A DNA stretch of 9,413 nucleotides, taken from Lutibacter sp. (GTDB lineage Bacteria; Bacteroidota; Bacteroidia; Flavobacteriales; Flavobacteriaceae). The notes beneath the pieces are model-generated. The model was not told the DNA's origin. It did not search any database and saw nothing but the letters and a program-made list of their open reading frames with translations. How positions within the stretch are numbered: position 1 is the first letter of the stretch; every line of letters begins with the position of its first letter. Positions 1 to 7,700 of the stretch are shown one piece after another. The position numbers and the translations under genes were made by a program. The stretch is taken from contig JAUVOS010000093.1 of the NCBI GenBank assembly GCA_030599055.1, forward strand, positions 1-9,413. Reading direction: 5' to 3'.

Positions 1-87
1 TCATCTTTTGTTTTTTGTTTTTTGTCTGCCTTTTTCCAACAACACTTTATAAAAAAATTTTTAGTTTATACAAAAAACGAGGTGTAA
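1..87 (+). other. Degraded or low-quality 5' edge of the M16 peptidase gene
   Basis: Read in the same frame as the gene that follows, this stretch ends with T-K-N-E-V and then a TAA at 85-87. Flavobacterial M16 peptidases have a conserved segment of the type DTQNEVVKEEKRLRVDNQPYG. Here TKNEV sits at 70-84, exactly five codons precede the R-L-R-V-D-N-Q-P-Y-G that begins at 100, and those five codons (expected V-K-E-E-K) are almost pure A. Spacing is kept while G bases appear replaced by A or T, and resemblance fades towards base 1. This fits poor base calling at a contig end better than a real mutation. True gene decay is the alternative. Confidence 0.55.
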
Positions 88-975
88 AAAAAAAAAACAC
101 GACTCAGAGTTGACAACCAACCTTATGGTCATTTCTTAGAAGAGGTTAAAAAAAATATGTTTGATAAACATCCATATAGATGGACAACTATAGGTTCAAT
201 GGATCATTTAGATGCTGCTTCTCTTGAAGAATTTATCGCATTTAATAAAAAGTTTTATGTACCTAATAATGCGGTTTTAGTAGTTGCTGGTGATATTAAT
301 AAAGCTGAGACAAAAGATTTAGTTCAAAAATATTTTGCCCCTATTCCAAGAGGAGCAGATATTGTACGAAAAACTTTTACAGAAACACCTATTACTACTA
401 CACGAAAAGCCAAATACAACGACCCAAATATTCAAATACCTGCAGTCGTTGCAGCTTATAGAATTCCATCTATGAAAACTCGTGATGCTTATGTATTAGA
501 TATGATTTCATCAATATTGAGTAGTGGAAAAAGTTCCCGTTTATACAAAAAGATAGTCGATGAGAAAAAAATGGCCTTTCAAATCGGCGCATTTAATTTT
601 ACACAAGAAGATTACGGTTTGTATATTATTTACGGTTTGCCATTAGGAGAAAATACCTTAGCTAATCTCTTAAAAGAAATAGATGAAGAAGTGGTAAAAA
701 TACAAAAGGAACTTATTTCAGAAAAGGAACTTCAAAAATTACGTAATAAATTTGAAAATCAATTTGTAAATTCTAATGCTAGTGTGCAAGGTATTGCGCA
801 TTCTCTAGCTAGTTATTACATGCTATATGGTGATATTAACCTTATCAATGAAGAAATTGATATTTATAATTCAATTACTCGCGAAGAAATACGTCAGGTA
901 GCTAAAAAATACCTCAACAACAACCAACGACTTGAACTGGAATATTTACCAACAGAAAAAACGGCTTCAAAATAA
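88..975 (+). CDS. M16 family zinc metallopeptidase, 5'-truncated (probable catalytic subunit)
   Basis: This is the C-terminal part of an insulinase-like (M16) peptidase, a family of envelope or periplasmic oligopeptide-degrading enzymes in Bacteroidota. The conserved R-L-R-V-D-N-Q-P-Y-G (100-129) lies upstream of the ATG at 157, so that ATG is internal and the gene starts outside the window. The end of the first M16 domain is seen in YVPNNAVLVVAGDI (around 256-297). The second domain begins near 439 and contains S-S-R-L-Y-K-K-I-V-D-E-K-K-M-A-F (532-579). At the places of the usual substrate-binding Arg/Tyr pair it has Val (556-558) and Phe (577-579). The HxxEH zinc motif would lie off the left edge. 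The Glu codon at 79-81 is probably the third zinc ligand. The next gene starts 7 bases after the stop, so the two are almost surely one operon. Family assignment is confident; the catalytic role is inferred. Confidence 0.85.
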   Translation, partial: KKKTRLRVDNQPYGHFLEEVKKNMFDKHPYRWTTIGSMDHLDAASLEEFIAFNKKFYVPNNAVLVVAGDINKAETKDLVQKYFAPIPRGADIVRKTFTETPITTTRKAKYNDPNIQIPAVVAAYRIPSMKTRDAYVLDMISSILSSGKSSRLYKKIVDEKKMAFQIGAFNFTQEDYGLYIIYGLPLGENTLANLLKEIDEEVVKIQKELISEKELQKLRNKFENQFVNSNASVQGIAHSLASYYMLYGDINLINEEIDIYNSITREEIRQVAKKYLNNNQRLELEYLPTEKTASK

Positions 976-982
976 AAAACTC

Positions 983-3085
983 ATGAAGACAAAAATATTA
1001 TATTTAGCGATACTATCACTTTTTGTGATGAGTTGCTCCACAACCCAAACAGGAAACCAAACTATGTCAAATAAATTTGATAGAAATATTCAACCTAAAC
1101 CCGGACCGGCGCCAAAGATTAATTTAGGACAACCCCAAACATTTACATTAGAAAACGGACTGAAAGTTTTAGTAGTTGAAAATCATAAATTACCACGTGC
1201 TTCTGCAACCTTGACCATAGATAACAAACCTTTGTTTGAAGGAGAAAAAGCAGGAATGTCCCAATTATTAGGGTCATTATTAGGAAGTGGAACTACTTCT
1301 ATTTCAAAAGATGATTTTAATGAAAAAGTAGATTTCTTAGGAGCACGTATTTTTTACGGTAGCCAATCTGCAAGAATGAGTTCGCTATCAAAATTCTTTC
1401 CTGAGGTTTTTGCACTTATGGCAGATGGCGCTCTAAATCCTGTTTTTGTACAAGAAGAACTCGATAAAGAAGTTGCCAAAGCTGTTGACGGAATAAAATC
1501 AGGAGAAAAAAGTGTACAATCAATTGCTGCACGTGTAGAAAATGTTTTGACCTATGGTAGAAATCATCCGTATGGAGAGTTTAACTCTATTGAAAGTGTA
1601 AAGACTTTGCAATTACAGGATATAAAAAATCTGTACAATTCGTATTACAAACCAAACAATGCTTATTTGGTAGTCGTTGGAGATGTAAACTTTGAAGAGA
1701 TTAGAAACCTCGTGACAAAAAACTTTAGCGGTTGGAAAAAAAGCGAATTACCGAACTATGATATGCCGGTAGTTTCAAATGTTGCGCAAACAGAAATTAA
1801 TTTTATTGACATGCCCAATGCCTCTCAATCACAAGTTTCTGTAATCAGTACCACCAATTTAAAAATGAGTGATCCTGATTATCATGCTGTTTTAGTAGCG
1901 AATCAAATATTAGGAGGTGATTTTAATTCTTATTTGAATATGAATCTACGCGAAGCTCACGGTTTTACGTATGGAGCACGTTCAAGCCTTAGACCCGATA
2001 AGTATATATCTAAATTTAAAACAAGTACACAAGTTCGTAATGCCGTTGTCGATAGCACTGTTGTTGAAACTTTAAAAGAACTCAACAGAATTCGCACTGA
2101 AAAAGTAACCGCTGAGAACTTAAAAAATGTAAAAGCCGGTTATGCCGGAAAATTTGTAATGGCAGTTGAAAAACCAGAAACCGTTGCACGCTACGCGTTA
2201 AACATTGAAAAATATGATTTACCTGCTGATTTTTACGGAAGCTATCTAGAAAAAATCAATGCAGTATCAATAGATGATGTACAACGTGTTGCACAAAAGT
2301 ATTTTAATAAAGATAATGCACGTATTGTTGTTACGTCTAAAGGTATTGATGCACTACCTGCCTTAGAGAAATTAGGTCATAAAATCAATTATTTTGATAA
2401 AGAAGGGAATCCTACTACAAAACCCAAAATGCCAGGAATTGTTTCTAGTGATATAACTCCCAACAAGGTTTTAGATGCCTATTTCAAAGCTATTGGTGGA
2501 AAAGATAAATTAGAAGCTTTAAAAACCATGGAGCAAACCTATGAAATGCTAATGCAAGGAATGACACTAACCCAAAATATGAAAATGCAAAACCCCAATA
2601 AAATGATGATGGAAACCAGTATGATGGGGCAGGTTGCTTTCAAAATGGTTTTTGATGGCACAGAAGGATATATGGAGCAAATGGGAGCCAAACAACCCAT
2701 GCCCGAAGAGCAATTAGCTACAATGAAAGCCAAAAAAGGATTGATTGATGAATTGTACCTGATTACAGATGGTAGTAAATTAAGTTTAGATGGAATCGTT
2801 CCTGTTAATGGAAAAGATGCCTACAAAATGCTTATTTCAAAAGATGACAAACAATCAGTAAAATATTTTGAAGTAGCAACAGGTTTATTACTTAAAGAGG
2901 AAAAAACGGACAAAGGTCCTGATGGAAGCGATATGACTATTCCTACTTCTTTTTCAGAATACAAGGCTGTTGACGGAATATTATTTCCACATAAAATTAC
3001 GACAAAAGCAATGGGACAAGACATGGAAATGATCTTAAAAAGAATTGAATTAAATAACGCATTCCTTGAGGGAACATTTAAATAA
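983..3085 (+). CDS. M16 peptidase-like lipoprotein, zinc motif lost, with LolA-like C-terminal domain
   Basis: A 700-residue protein. The ATG at 983 is chosen because it opens a lipoprotein signal peptide (MKTKILYLAILSLFVMSC, lipid-modified Cys18). The in-frame ATG at 932 would overlap the previous gene by 44 bases and bury the signal. M16 domains cover about residues 50-480. Where active enzymes have HxxEH, this one reads A-G-M-S-Q-L-L-G-S-L-L, so Q94, G97 and S98 replace His, Glu and His and it cannot bind zinc in the normal way. It does keep the Arg/Tyr pair of the second domain (R323 and Y330 in LREAHGFTY). It is therefore probably the non-catalytic, substrate-binding partner of the upstream M16 protein, as in two-subunit M16 enzymes. 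From about residue 490 to the end lies a LolA/LolB-like beta domain (start SDITPNKVLDAYFKAIGGKDKLEAL), possibly binding lipid. It contains a Met-rich stretch, 16 Met in residues 516-581. Likely anchored in a membrane facing the periplasm. Confidence 0.9.
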   Translation: MKTKILYLAILSLFVMSCSTTQTGNQTMSNKFDRNIQPKPGPAPKINLGQPQTFTLENGLKVLVVENHKLPRASATLTIDNKPLFEGEKAGMSQLLGSLLGSGTTSISKDDFNEKVDFLGARIFYGSQSARMSSLSKFFPEVFALMADGALNPVFVQEELDKEVAKAVDGIKSGEKSVQSIAARVENVLTYGRNHPYGEFNSIESVKTLQLQDIKNLYNSYYKPNNAYLVVVGDVNFEEIRNLVTKNFSGWKKSELPNYDMPVVSNVAQTEINFIDMPNASQSQVSVISTTNLKMSDPDYHAVLVANQILGGDFNSYLNMNLREAHGFTYGARSSLRPDKYISKFKTSTQVRNAVVDSTVVETLKELNRIRTEKVTAENLKNVKAGYAGKFVMAVEKPETVARYALNIEKYDLPADFYGSYLEKINAVSIDDVQRVAQKYFNKDNARIVVTSKGIDALPALEKLGHKINYFDKEGNPTTKPKMPGIVSSDITPNKVLDAYFKAIGGKDKLEALKTMEQTYEMLMQGMTLTQNMKMQNPNKMMMETSMMGQVAFKMVFDGTEGYMEQMGAKQPMPEEQLATMKAKKGLIDELYLITDGSKLSLDGIVPVNGKDAYKMLISKDDKQSVKYFEVATGLLLKEEKTDKGPDGSDMTIPTSFSEYKAVDGILFPHKITTKAMGQDMEMILKRIELNNAFLEGTFK

Positions 3086-3121
3086 AATATTCACACGCCG
3101 CCGACATCATGATATTTCAAC

Positions 3122-3155
3122 CCGAATAGGTTTAAAAACCTATTTGGTTTTTTTT
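3122..3155 (+). terminator. Rho-independent terminator of the M16 operon
   Basis: CCGAATAGGTT (3122-3132) pairs with AACCTATTTGG (3137-3147), 11 pairs with one G-T wobble and a 4-base TAAA loop, followed by eight T (3148-3155). It lies 36 bases after the stop of the lipoprotein gene and should end the M16 transcript. Confidence 0.85.
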
Positions 3156-3186
3156 ATTTAAGATCATAAACTTTATAAAAATTCAC

Positions 3187-3194
3187 TACATTTG
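3187..3194 (+). promoter_or_regulatory. Candidate Bacteroidota -7 promoter element for the thioredoxin-like gene
   Basis: TACATTTG matches the TANNTTTG -7 consensus known from Flavobacterium and other Bacteroidota. It lies just after the M16 terminator and about 150 bases before the thioredoxin-like gene. No TTG is found at the expected -33 position, so the site is only half supported. It would give a long leader that includes the remnant at 3208-3333. Confidence 0.35.
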
Positions 3195-3207
3195 TAAATT
3201 AGGTTAG

Positions 3208-3333
3208 CTAAAGGCTAGTCATTTAAATGACGACATTATTCATATTCCTTTTACCGGATATGCCCAATCGGCTTATATCATAAAATTGCAAGCCAAAATG
3301 GGTAATGGAACCTATAAATTTATTAACCATTAA
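3208..3333 (+). pseudogene. Remnant resembling the end of a T9SS type A sorting domain
   Basis: An open stretch of 41 codons bounded by TAG (3205-3207) and TAA (3331-3333), with no usable start codon except an ATG 11 codons from the end. The translation ends in Y-A-Q-S-A-Y-I-I-K-L-Q-A-K-M-G-N-G-T-Y-K-F-I-N-H. That resembles the last strands of type IX secretion C-terminal sorting domains (typically SGVYIIKL....G...K.I). If correct, it is the tail of a lost secreted protein gene, left between the M16 operon and the thioredoxin-like gene. The similarity is by eye and short; it could be chance or an unrelated leader. Confidence 0.35.
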
Positions 3334-3346
3334 GCCACTATAATAC

Positions 3347-3646
3347 ATGTCAAAATTTGGTGATTTAGTAAAATCAGAAGTCCCCATTCTGATAGATTTT
3401 TACTCGAATTGGGATGAATCGCAAGAAAACAAGGCAGTAGCAACTTTAAAAAAAGTGGCCATAGCACTTGGTGAAAAAGCCAAGATTATAAAAATTGATG
3501 TCGAAAAAAATGAAATTTTGGCAAAAGCACTTCGTATAAAAAGTAATCCTACTTATATTATCTACAAAAGTAGTGAGATGAAATGGCGCCAAAGTGGCGA
3601 TCAAGATGCTACAGCCTTGATTGATATGGTGGAGCAGTTTGTATAA
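3347..3646 (+). CDS. Thioredoxin-fold protein without CxxC
   Basis: A 99-residue, probably cytoplasmic protein with no signal peptide. It follows the thioredoxin plan: strand ILIDFY (14-19) with the buried Asp (D17), the active-site Trp (W22), strand KIIKIDV (46-52), the cis-proline turn N-P-T (67-69), and a final helix. The W-C-G-P-C motif is replaced by W-D-E-S-Q (22-26), and the protein has no cysteine at all. It therefore cannot do thiol-disulfide exchange and may act as a binding or chaperone-like protein. Similar short cysteine-less members occur in Flavobacterium, so the loss looks inherited rather than recent. It has no obvious operon partner: the gene after it runs the other way, and a terminator lies before it. 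Its start is the only suitable ATG, preceded by an A/T-rich leader without Shine-Dalgarno. The fold is well supported; the role is unknown. Confidence 0.87.
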   Translation: MSKFGDLVKSEVPILIDFYSNWDESQENKAVATLKKVAIALGEKAKIIKIDVEKNEILAKALRIKSNPTYIIYKSSEMKWRQSGDQDATALIDMVEQFV

Positions 3647-3653
3647 AACCGAT

Positions 3654-3666
3654 TCAAGAGACAGGA
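3654..3666 (+). repeat. Short repeat TCAAGAGACAGGA, left copy
   Basis: Just after the thioredoxin-like gene. A near-identical copy (12 of 13 bases) lies in reverse orientation at 4677-4689, so the pair brackets the deacetylase gene. Both sit in longer A/G-rich runs built of units such as AATCAAGA. Confidence 0.45.
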
Positions 3667-3738
3667 ATCAAGAAACAAGACAAAACGTTATTAATAAGGG
3701 ATTAACTCTCTACGAAACCCCTGTGTATTCTTTATAAA

Positions 3739-3756
3739 TTCCGATTAGTATCGGGA
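3739..3756. repeat. Short palindrome CCGAT-TAGT-ATCGG
   Basis: Five perfect pairs (CCGAT 3741-3745 with ATCGG 3750-3754) extend to seven with one wobble around a TAGT loop. Palindromes of the type CCCGATAG..ATCGGGA are scattered between genes in flavobacterial genomes. It lies about 95 bases after the thioredoxin-like stop. No T run follows, so it is not a convincing terminator. Confidence 0.45.
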
Positions 3757-3772
3757 CAGTGTTATCGTTATT

Positions 3773-3945
3773 GGCTCTAGTTTAAAATAGCCTAACTATT
3801 TTTAGACGAAATAAAATATAATAGACTGATTATCAATTATTTTTTAACCATAAGGCACGCAAAAAATATTTACGTAAAGCATTGCCTTGCGGTTAAATCT
3901 CAAAAGTAATAAAGTTTGAAATCATAGCTATTTTAAACTAGAGCC
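3773..3945. repeat. 173-base MITE-like element with perfect 19-base terminal inverted repeats
   Basis: GGCTCTAGTTTAAAATAGC at 3773-3791 is the exact reverse complement of 3927-3945. The 135 bases between are AT-rich, hold no plausible gene, and contain a second nested imperfect palindrome (3843-3897). The element occupies most of the gap between two convergent genes and ends 8 bases before the deacetylase stop codon. No exact target duplication touches the ends; TGTTAT occurs near both (3760-3765 and 3947-3952), but not adjacent to the left end. A non-autonomous transposon derivative is the leading reading. A long folded transcript end shared by both genes is the alternative. Confidence 0.55.
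3843..3897. repeat. Nested imperfect palindrome inside the 173-base element
   Basis: TTTAACC (3843-3849) pairs with GGTTAAA (3891-3897), then after a 2-by-2 mismatch AAGGCA (3852-3857) pairs with TGCCTT (3883-3888), leaving a 25-base A/T-rich loop. The wording (AACCATAAGGCACGC...TTACG) resembles intergenic repeat families common in flavobacteria. On either strand it could form a stem in RNA. Confidence 0.5.
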
Positions 3946-3953
3946 CTGTTATT

Positions 3954-4598
3954 TTATAAGGATAAAAAAACATAGCCCTCTTTAGTCCAATATTCCAAAG
4001 CTTTTGGAAGTACATATTGTAGTGTTTTAAATGATTTTTGATAATCATGAAAAACGACAATACTACCTGATTTGGTGTATTTAATTACTTTTTGCAAACT
4101 TTGTTTAGGCTGAATTTTCGTGTCGAAATCACCACTCATAACATCGAGCATAACAATTGTATATCCCATTTTTTGTAAAGCTATCGCTTGAGGTTTCGTA
4201 ATTTTTCCATAAGGAGGACGAAACAAAAAAGTGTTTTTTTTATTTCCTTTTCCTATAACAGTATCAATTGCTTTTGTTGCTTTTTCGACATCTTTAATAA
4301 AAGTTGATTTTTTTGTCTTACACCCATTTAGATGTGAAAAACTGTGATTCCCTATACTGTGTTTTTCCGATAAAACTTTCTTTACAATCGCGGGATACTT
4401 AACTACATTTTGCCCTTCACAAAAAAAACTTGCTTTGGCATTATACTTTTTTAAAATAGCCAAAACCCATTCGGTAACTTCAGGAGTTGGACCATCGTCA
4501 AAAGTCAAATAAATTGCTTTTGGGGTATCCGGCATTCTCCAAAGATAGTTGGGATACATCTTTTGAATGATTGTTGGTATTTTAAAAAAGTAAAACAT
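3954..4598 (-). CDS. NodB-type polysaccharide deacetylase family protein
   Basis: A 214-residue carbohydrate esterase family 4 protein, predicted to remove acetyl groups from N-acetylated glycans using a metal ion. All five NodB motifs are present: TFDDGP (D34, D35), NHSFSH (H85, H89 as metal ligands), RPPYG (127-131), D152-x4-D157-F158 (Trp is usual at 158) and VVFHDY (H184). The ATG at 4598 is chosen because the protein from there (MFYFFKIPTIIQKMYP) matches the usual flavobacterial start and length. The frame is open further up to a TTG at 4703, adding 35 residues, but that extension is translated from simple repeats. From 4598 there is no clear signal peptide, so export is uncertain. It lies 113 bases after the GT117-type gene on the same strand and may be cotranscribed, which suggests joint work on envelope glycans. 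The substrate cannot be told from sequence. Confidence 0.88.
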   Translation of the reverse strand: MFYFFKIPTIIQKMYPNYLWRMPDTPKAIYLTFDDGPTPEVTEWVLAILKKYNAKASFFCEGQNVVKYPAIVKKVLSEKHSIGNHSFSHLNGCKTKKSTFIKDVEKATKAIDTVIGKGNKKNTFLFRPPYGKITKPQAIALQKMGYTIVMLDVMSGDFDTKIQPKQSLQKVIKYTKSGSIVVFHDYQKSFKTLQYVLPKALEYWTKEGYVFLSL

Positions 4599-4617
4599 AG
4601 GTTTTAAAATAAGAATC

Positions 4618-4655
<38 letters not shown>

Positions 4656-4676
4656 ATGTATTTTAAAAAATACTAG

Positions 4677-4689
4677 TCTTGTCTCTTGA
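4677..4689 (-). repeat. Short repeat TCAAGAGACAAGA, right copy
   Basis: Reverse-oriented near copy of 3654-3666. On the plus strand it continues as pyrimidine-rich units (GTCTCTTGACTCTTAACTC) up to the end of the GT117-type gene, so the whole gap 4611-4711 is low-complexity repeat. Confidence 0.45.
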
Positions 4690-4711
4690 CTCTTAACTCT
4701 CAACTCTTTAT

Positions 4712-7700
4712 CTATTCATCTATCAAATGTTTAAACAAATCTAGATGCTCTAAATATTCATGTTGAATACTGTCTGAATAGGCCTCTTCTTCATATGCTG
4801 AAATCATTCGTACTATTTCTCCGTAAACCAATAAATTATTCTCGAGTTGATCATAATAACTCGGGAAGAAATCATCACTAAAGCGACTAAAATACACGAG
4901 TTTTTCTTGTTTTATCCTTATGATTTTTTCAGCCAAAGTACGTCCCTTTTCATTTTTTTCTAATTTATAATAATGAGACACATAATCCATCAACATATCT
5001 ACACTATCGAATTTCCCTGCAGGTAGTTTTTCTAAGGATAAATCCAATACTTCTTCGGCTTTTAGTGTATCTCCTTTTTCGGCAAATGCTTCAGACAAAC
5101 GGAACAAACCATTACGGAAATTAACAGAATTTTTTCTAGTTTCAACATCCAAATAAATGTCCTCAGTAATACTGCCCCATTTCCATTTTTTTACGTGATT
5201 ATACATCACCTCAGGGTTAATACGCCCCATTTCAAAAGGCCCTTTATAAGGCGTTTTTATCGGAACTAATTTGTAACTCAAGCCATCCATCTGTAGATAA
5301 TCTTGTAACCAAATAAATTCAGCGGCATCATAGCTGCCACCTGTAAAATAGATGGGGATTTCCCAATTAAAATTCGCTAAGATATCCAACATTAAGATCC
5401 GTTGTTTGGTCAAACCGTCTGGGTCAATTTCAAAATCGATATAGGGCAGAATTAAAGCTGCATCTTCTTGTGCGACTATACCATTTTTAAGTACCGCTTC
5501 CTTGTCAACGGGCAAGCGTAATCTATTGGTGGGATAAATCTTTTCACGATGGTCTTCATCAAAACGGTAATACGTAAACTCCTTTTTGCTCTGTATCCAT
5601 TGCATAAAGAGTTTGATGTCCATTACAGAATCCTTAAATTCATCCATTTCTCCCATATTATAGGCAACATCTAAACTTCCATATTTATAGTCATTATGTG
5701 TCAATTGAGAAGGAATAGGATCTGCTTTATACGTCTTCCTCTTCATTTGATCAATATACCAATCGGTTGCAAATAAACTCGTATTGATGGCTTTTATATC
5801 AGTACGATAACCTTCAACTTCTTGTAAATACCACAAAGGAAAAGTGTCATTGTCTCCGATGGTAAATAAAATAGCATTTTCATCGCACGAATCTAAATAA
5901 GCTTGTGCATTGAGATGTGCTGTATATTTATTAGAACGATCGTGATCATCCCAATTTTGAAATCCCATTAAAACAGGAACTGCGAGCAGTGAAATAAAAC
6001 CAATTCCCAAAGCCGCTATTTTTGGTTGAATAAGGTCTTTTAAAAAATGAAATAACGCAACTACTCCTAAACCTATCCATATAGCAAATACATAAAACGA
6101 GCCTACGACAGCATAATCTCTTTCGCGTGGTTCAAAAGGTCTGGGATTGGTATAAAAAATAATTGCCAAACCTGTAAAAGCAAAAAATAACAATAAAATA
6201 TAAAAATTATTGGGGTCTTTTTTTAGTTGATAAAACACACCGATTAAACCAAGAATAAGCGGTAAGAAAAAATAGGTGTTTCGTCCTTTATTATCTTTTA
6301 TTTCAGAGGGCAAATCTGTTTGAGGTCCTAAAAAAAGACTGTCAATAAAAGAGATACCGCTCAACCAATTTCCATTGTGAATATCTAAATGACCTTGCTC
6401 ATCATTTTGCCTTCCCACAAAATTCCACATAAAATAACGCCCGTACATATAGCCAAATTGATAACTAAACATAAATTTCATATTCTCTAGAAAAGTGGGA
6501 CGCCTTGTGCTGTTTTCAGGAATTCCCGCCAATACCTTATAATGTCGTATAGCTGTAGAAGAGGTATTTACCATACGAGGAATAAAGCCTTTGTGTTTTG
6601 AACCATAATTCGGAAAATAGTTTTTATAAGTGTCTTTATTTACGATTACATATTTTCCGGTCTTTTCATTTTTTTCGTATTTTTTAATATCATCGCGATA
6701 GGGTTTGTCGTTGTCTTGTTCTTTTCTGAAAGCAAACGAATAATACTTGTCATAAAACACATTGGCATCGCCATATTGTTCTCGGTTATAATAAGCGAGT
6801 AATTCACGTGCACTCGAAGGATTATTTTCATTAATAGTTGTATTGGCATTTGCTCTTATAGGAAGCATCAACCACGATGAAAAACCAATGACAATAAAAA
6901 GAACGGATAGTACGATTGTATTTGCCGTTACGAAATTCTTTTTTCGCGTATAATGAATAGCATAATAAAAAATGCTAATCATCAACAAAGCCGCAATGAT
7001 AGAACCTGAGTTAAAAGGCAAACCTAAATTGTTTACAAAAAACAACTCCATCGCGCTAAAATAACGTAGTGTAAAAGGAAATAAAAATTTGAATGTAAAC
7101 ACTAAAAAAAGAATGGCTACAAAATTGGCAATGACAAATTGTTTTGTTGAAAGTACTTTATACTTTTTATAAATGTATAAAAAGACGATAGGAGGAATAA
7201 CCAATAAAGAAAGGATATGTACTCCAAAAGACATTCCCACAACCAAACTAATCAATAATAGCCAGCGATTGCCATGCGGCGTGTCAATTTCTGCTTCCCA
7301 ACGTAATCCCAACCAAAAAAGCAAAGCTGTTAACAACATAGACATGGCATATACTTCTGCTTCTACGGCAGAAAACCAAAAACTATCAGAAAAAGTAAAG
7401 GCAAGAGCCCCTACAAATCCACTTGCAAGTATTGCATAGCCTTTTGCCTCAGTTATTACTTCACCTTTTTTTAATAACAGCTTTTTTGCCAACATGACAA
7501 TCGTCCAAAATAGAAATAGAATAGTAAAAGCACTCGCCAAAGCAGACATAAAATTGACCATTTTAGCAACATGCGTCACGTCAGATGCAAACATCGCGAA
7601 AAAGGCGCCTAACATTTGATACAAAGGCGCTCCCGGCGGATGCCCAACTTCTAATTTAGAAGCAGTTGAAATATATTCACCTGCATCCCAAAAACTGACA

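Noticed and set aside
932..982. Upstream ATG at 932 as the start of the second M16 gene
   Set aside because: It overlaps the previous coding sequence by 44 bases, adds 17 charged residues before a clear lipoprotein signal, and ATG 983 fits better.
2539..3024. Minus-strand open stretches inside the lipoprotein M16 gene
   Set aside because: They are antisense to a well-supported gene, and their hydrophobic or Cys/Ile-rich translations are typical of reversed Met/Lys-rich coding sequence.
6646..6849. Alternative-frame open stretch within the GT117-type gene
   Set aside because: It overlaps the real frame entirely and has no recognisable protein character.
7173..7439. Plus-strand 88-codon open stretch opposite the GT117-type gene
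   Set aside because: It lies antisense to conserved transmembrane segments and has no family likeness or promoter.
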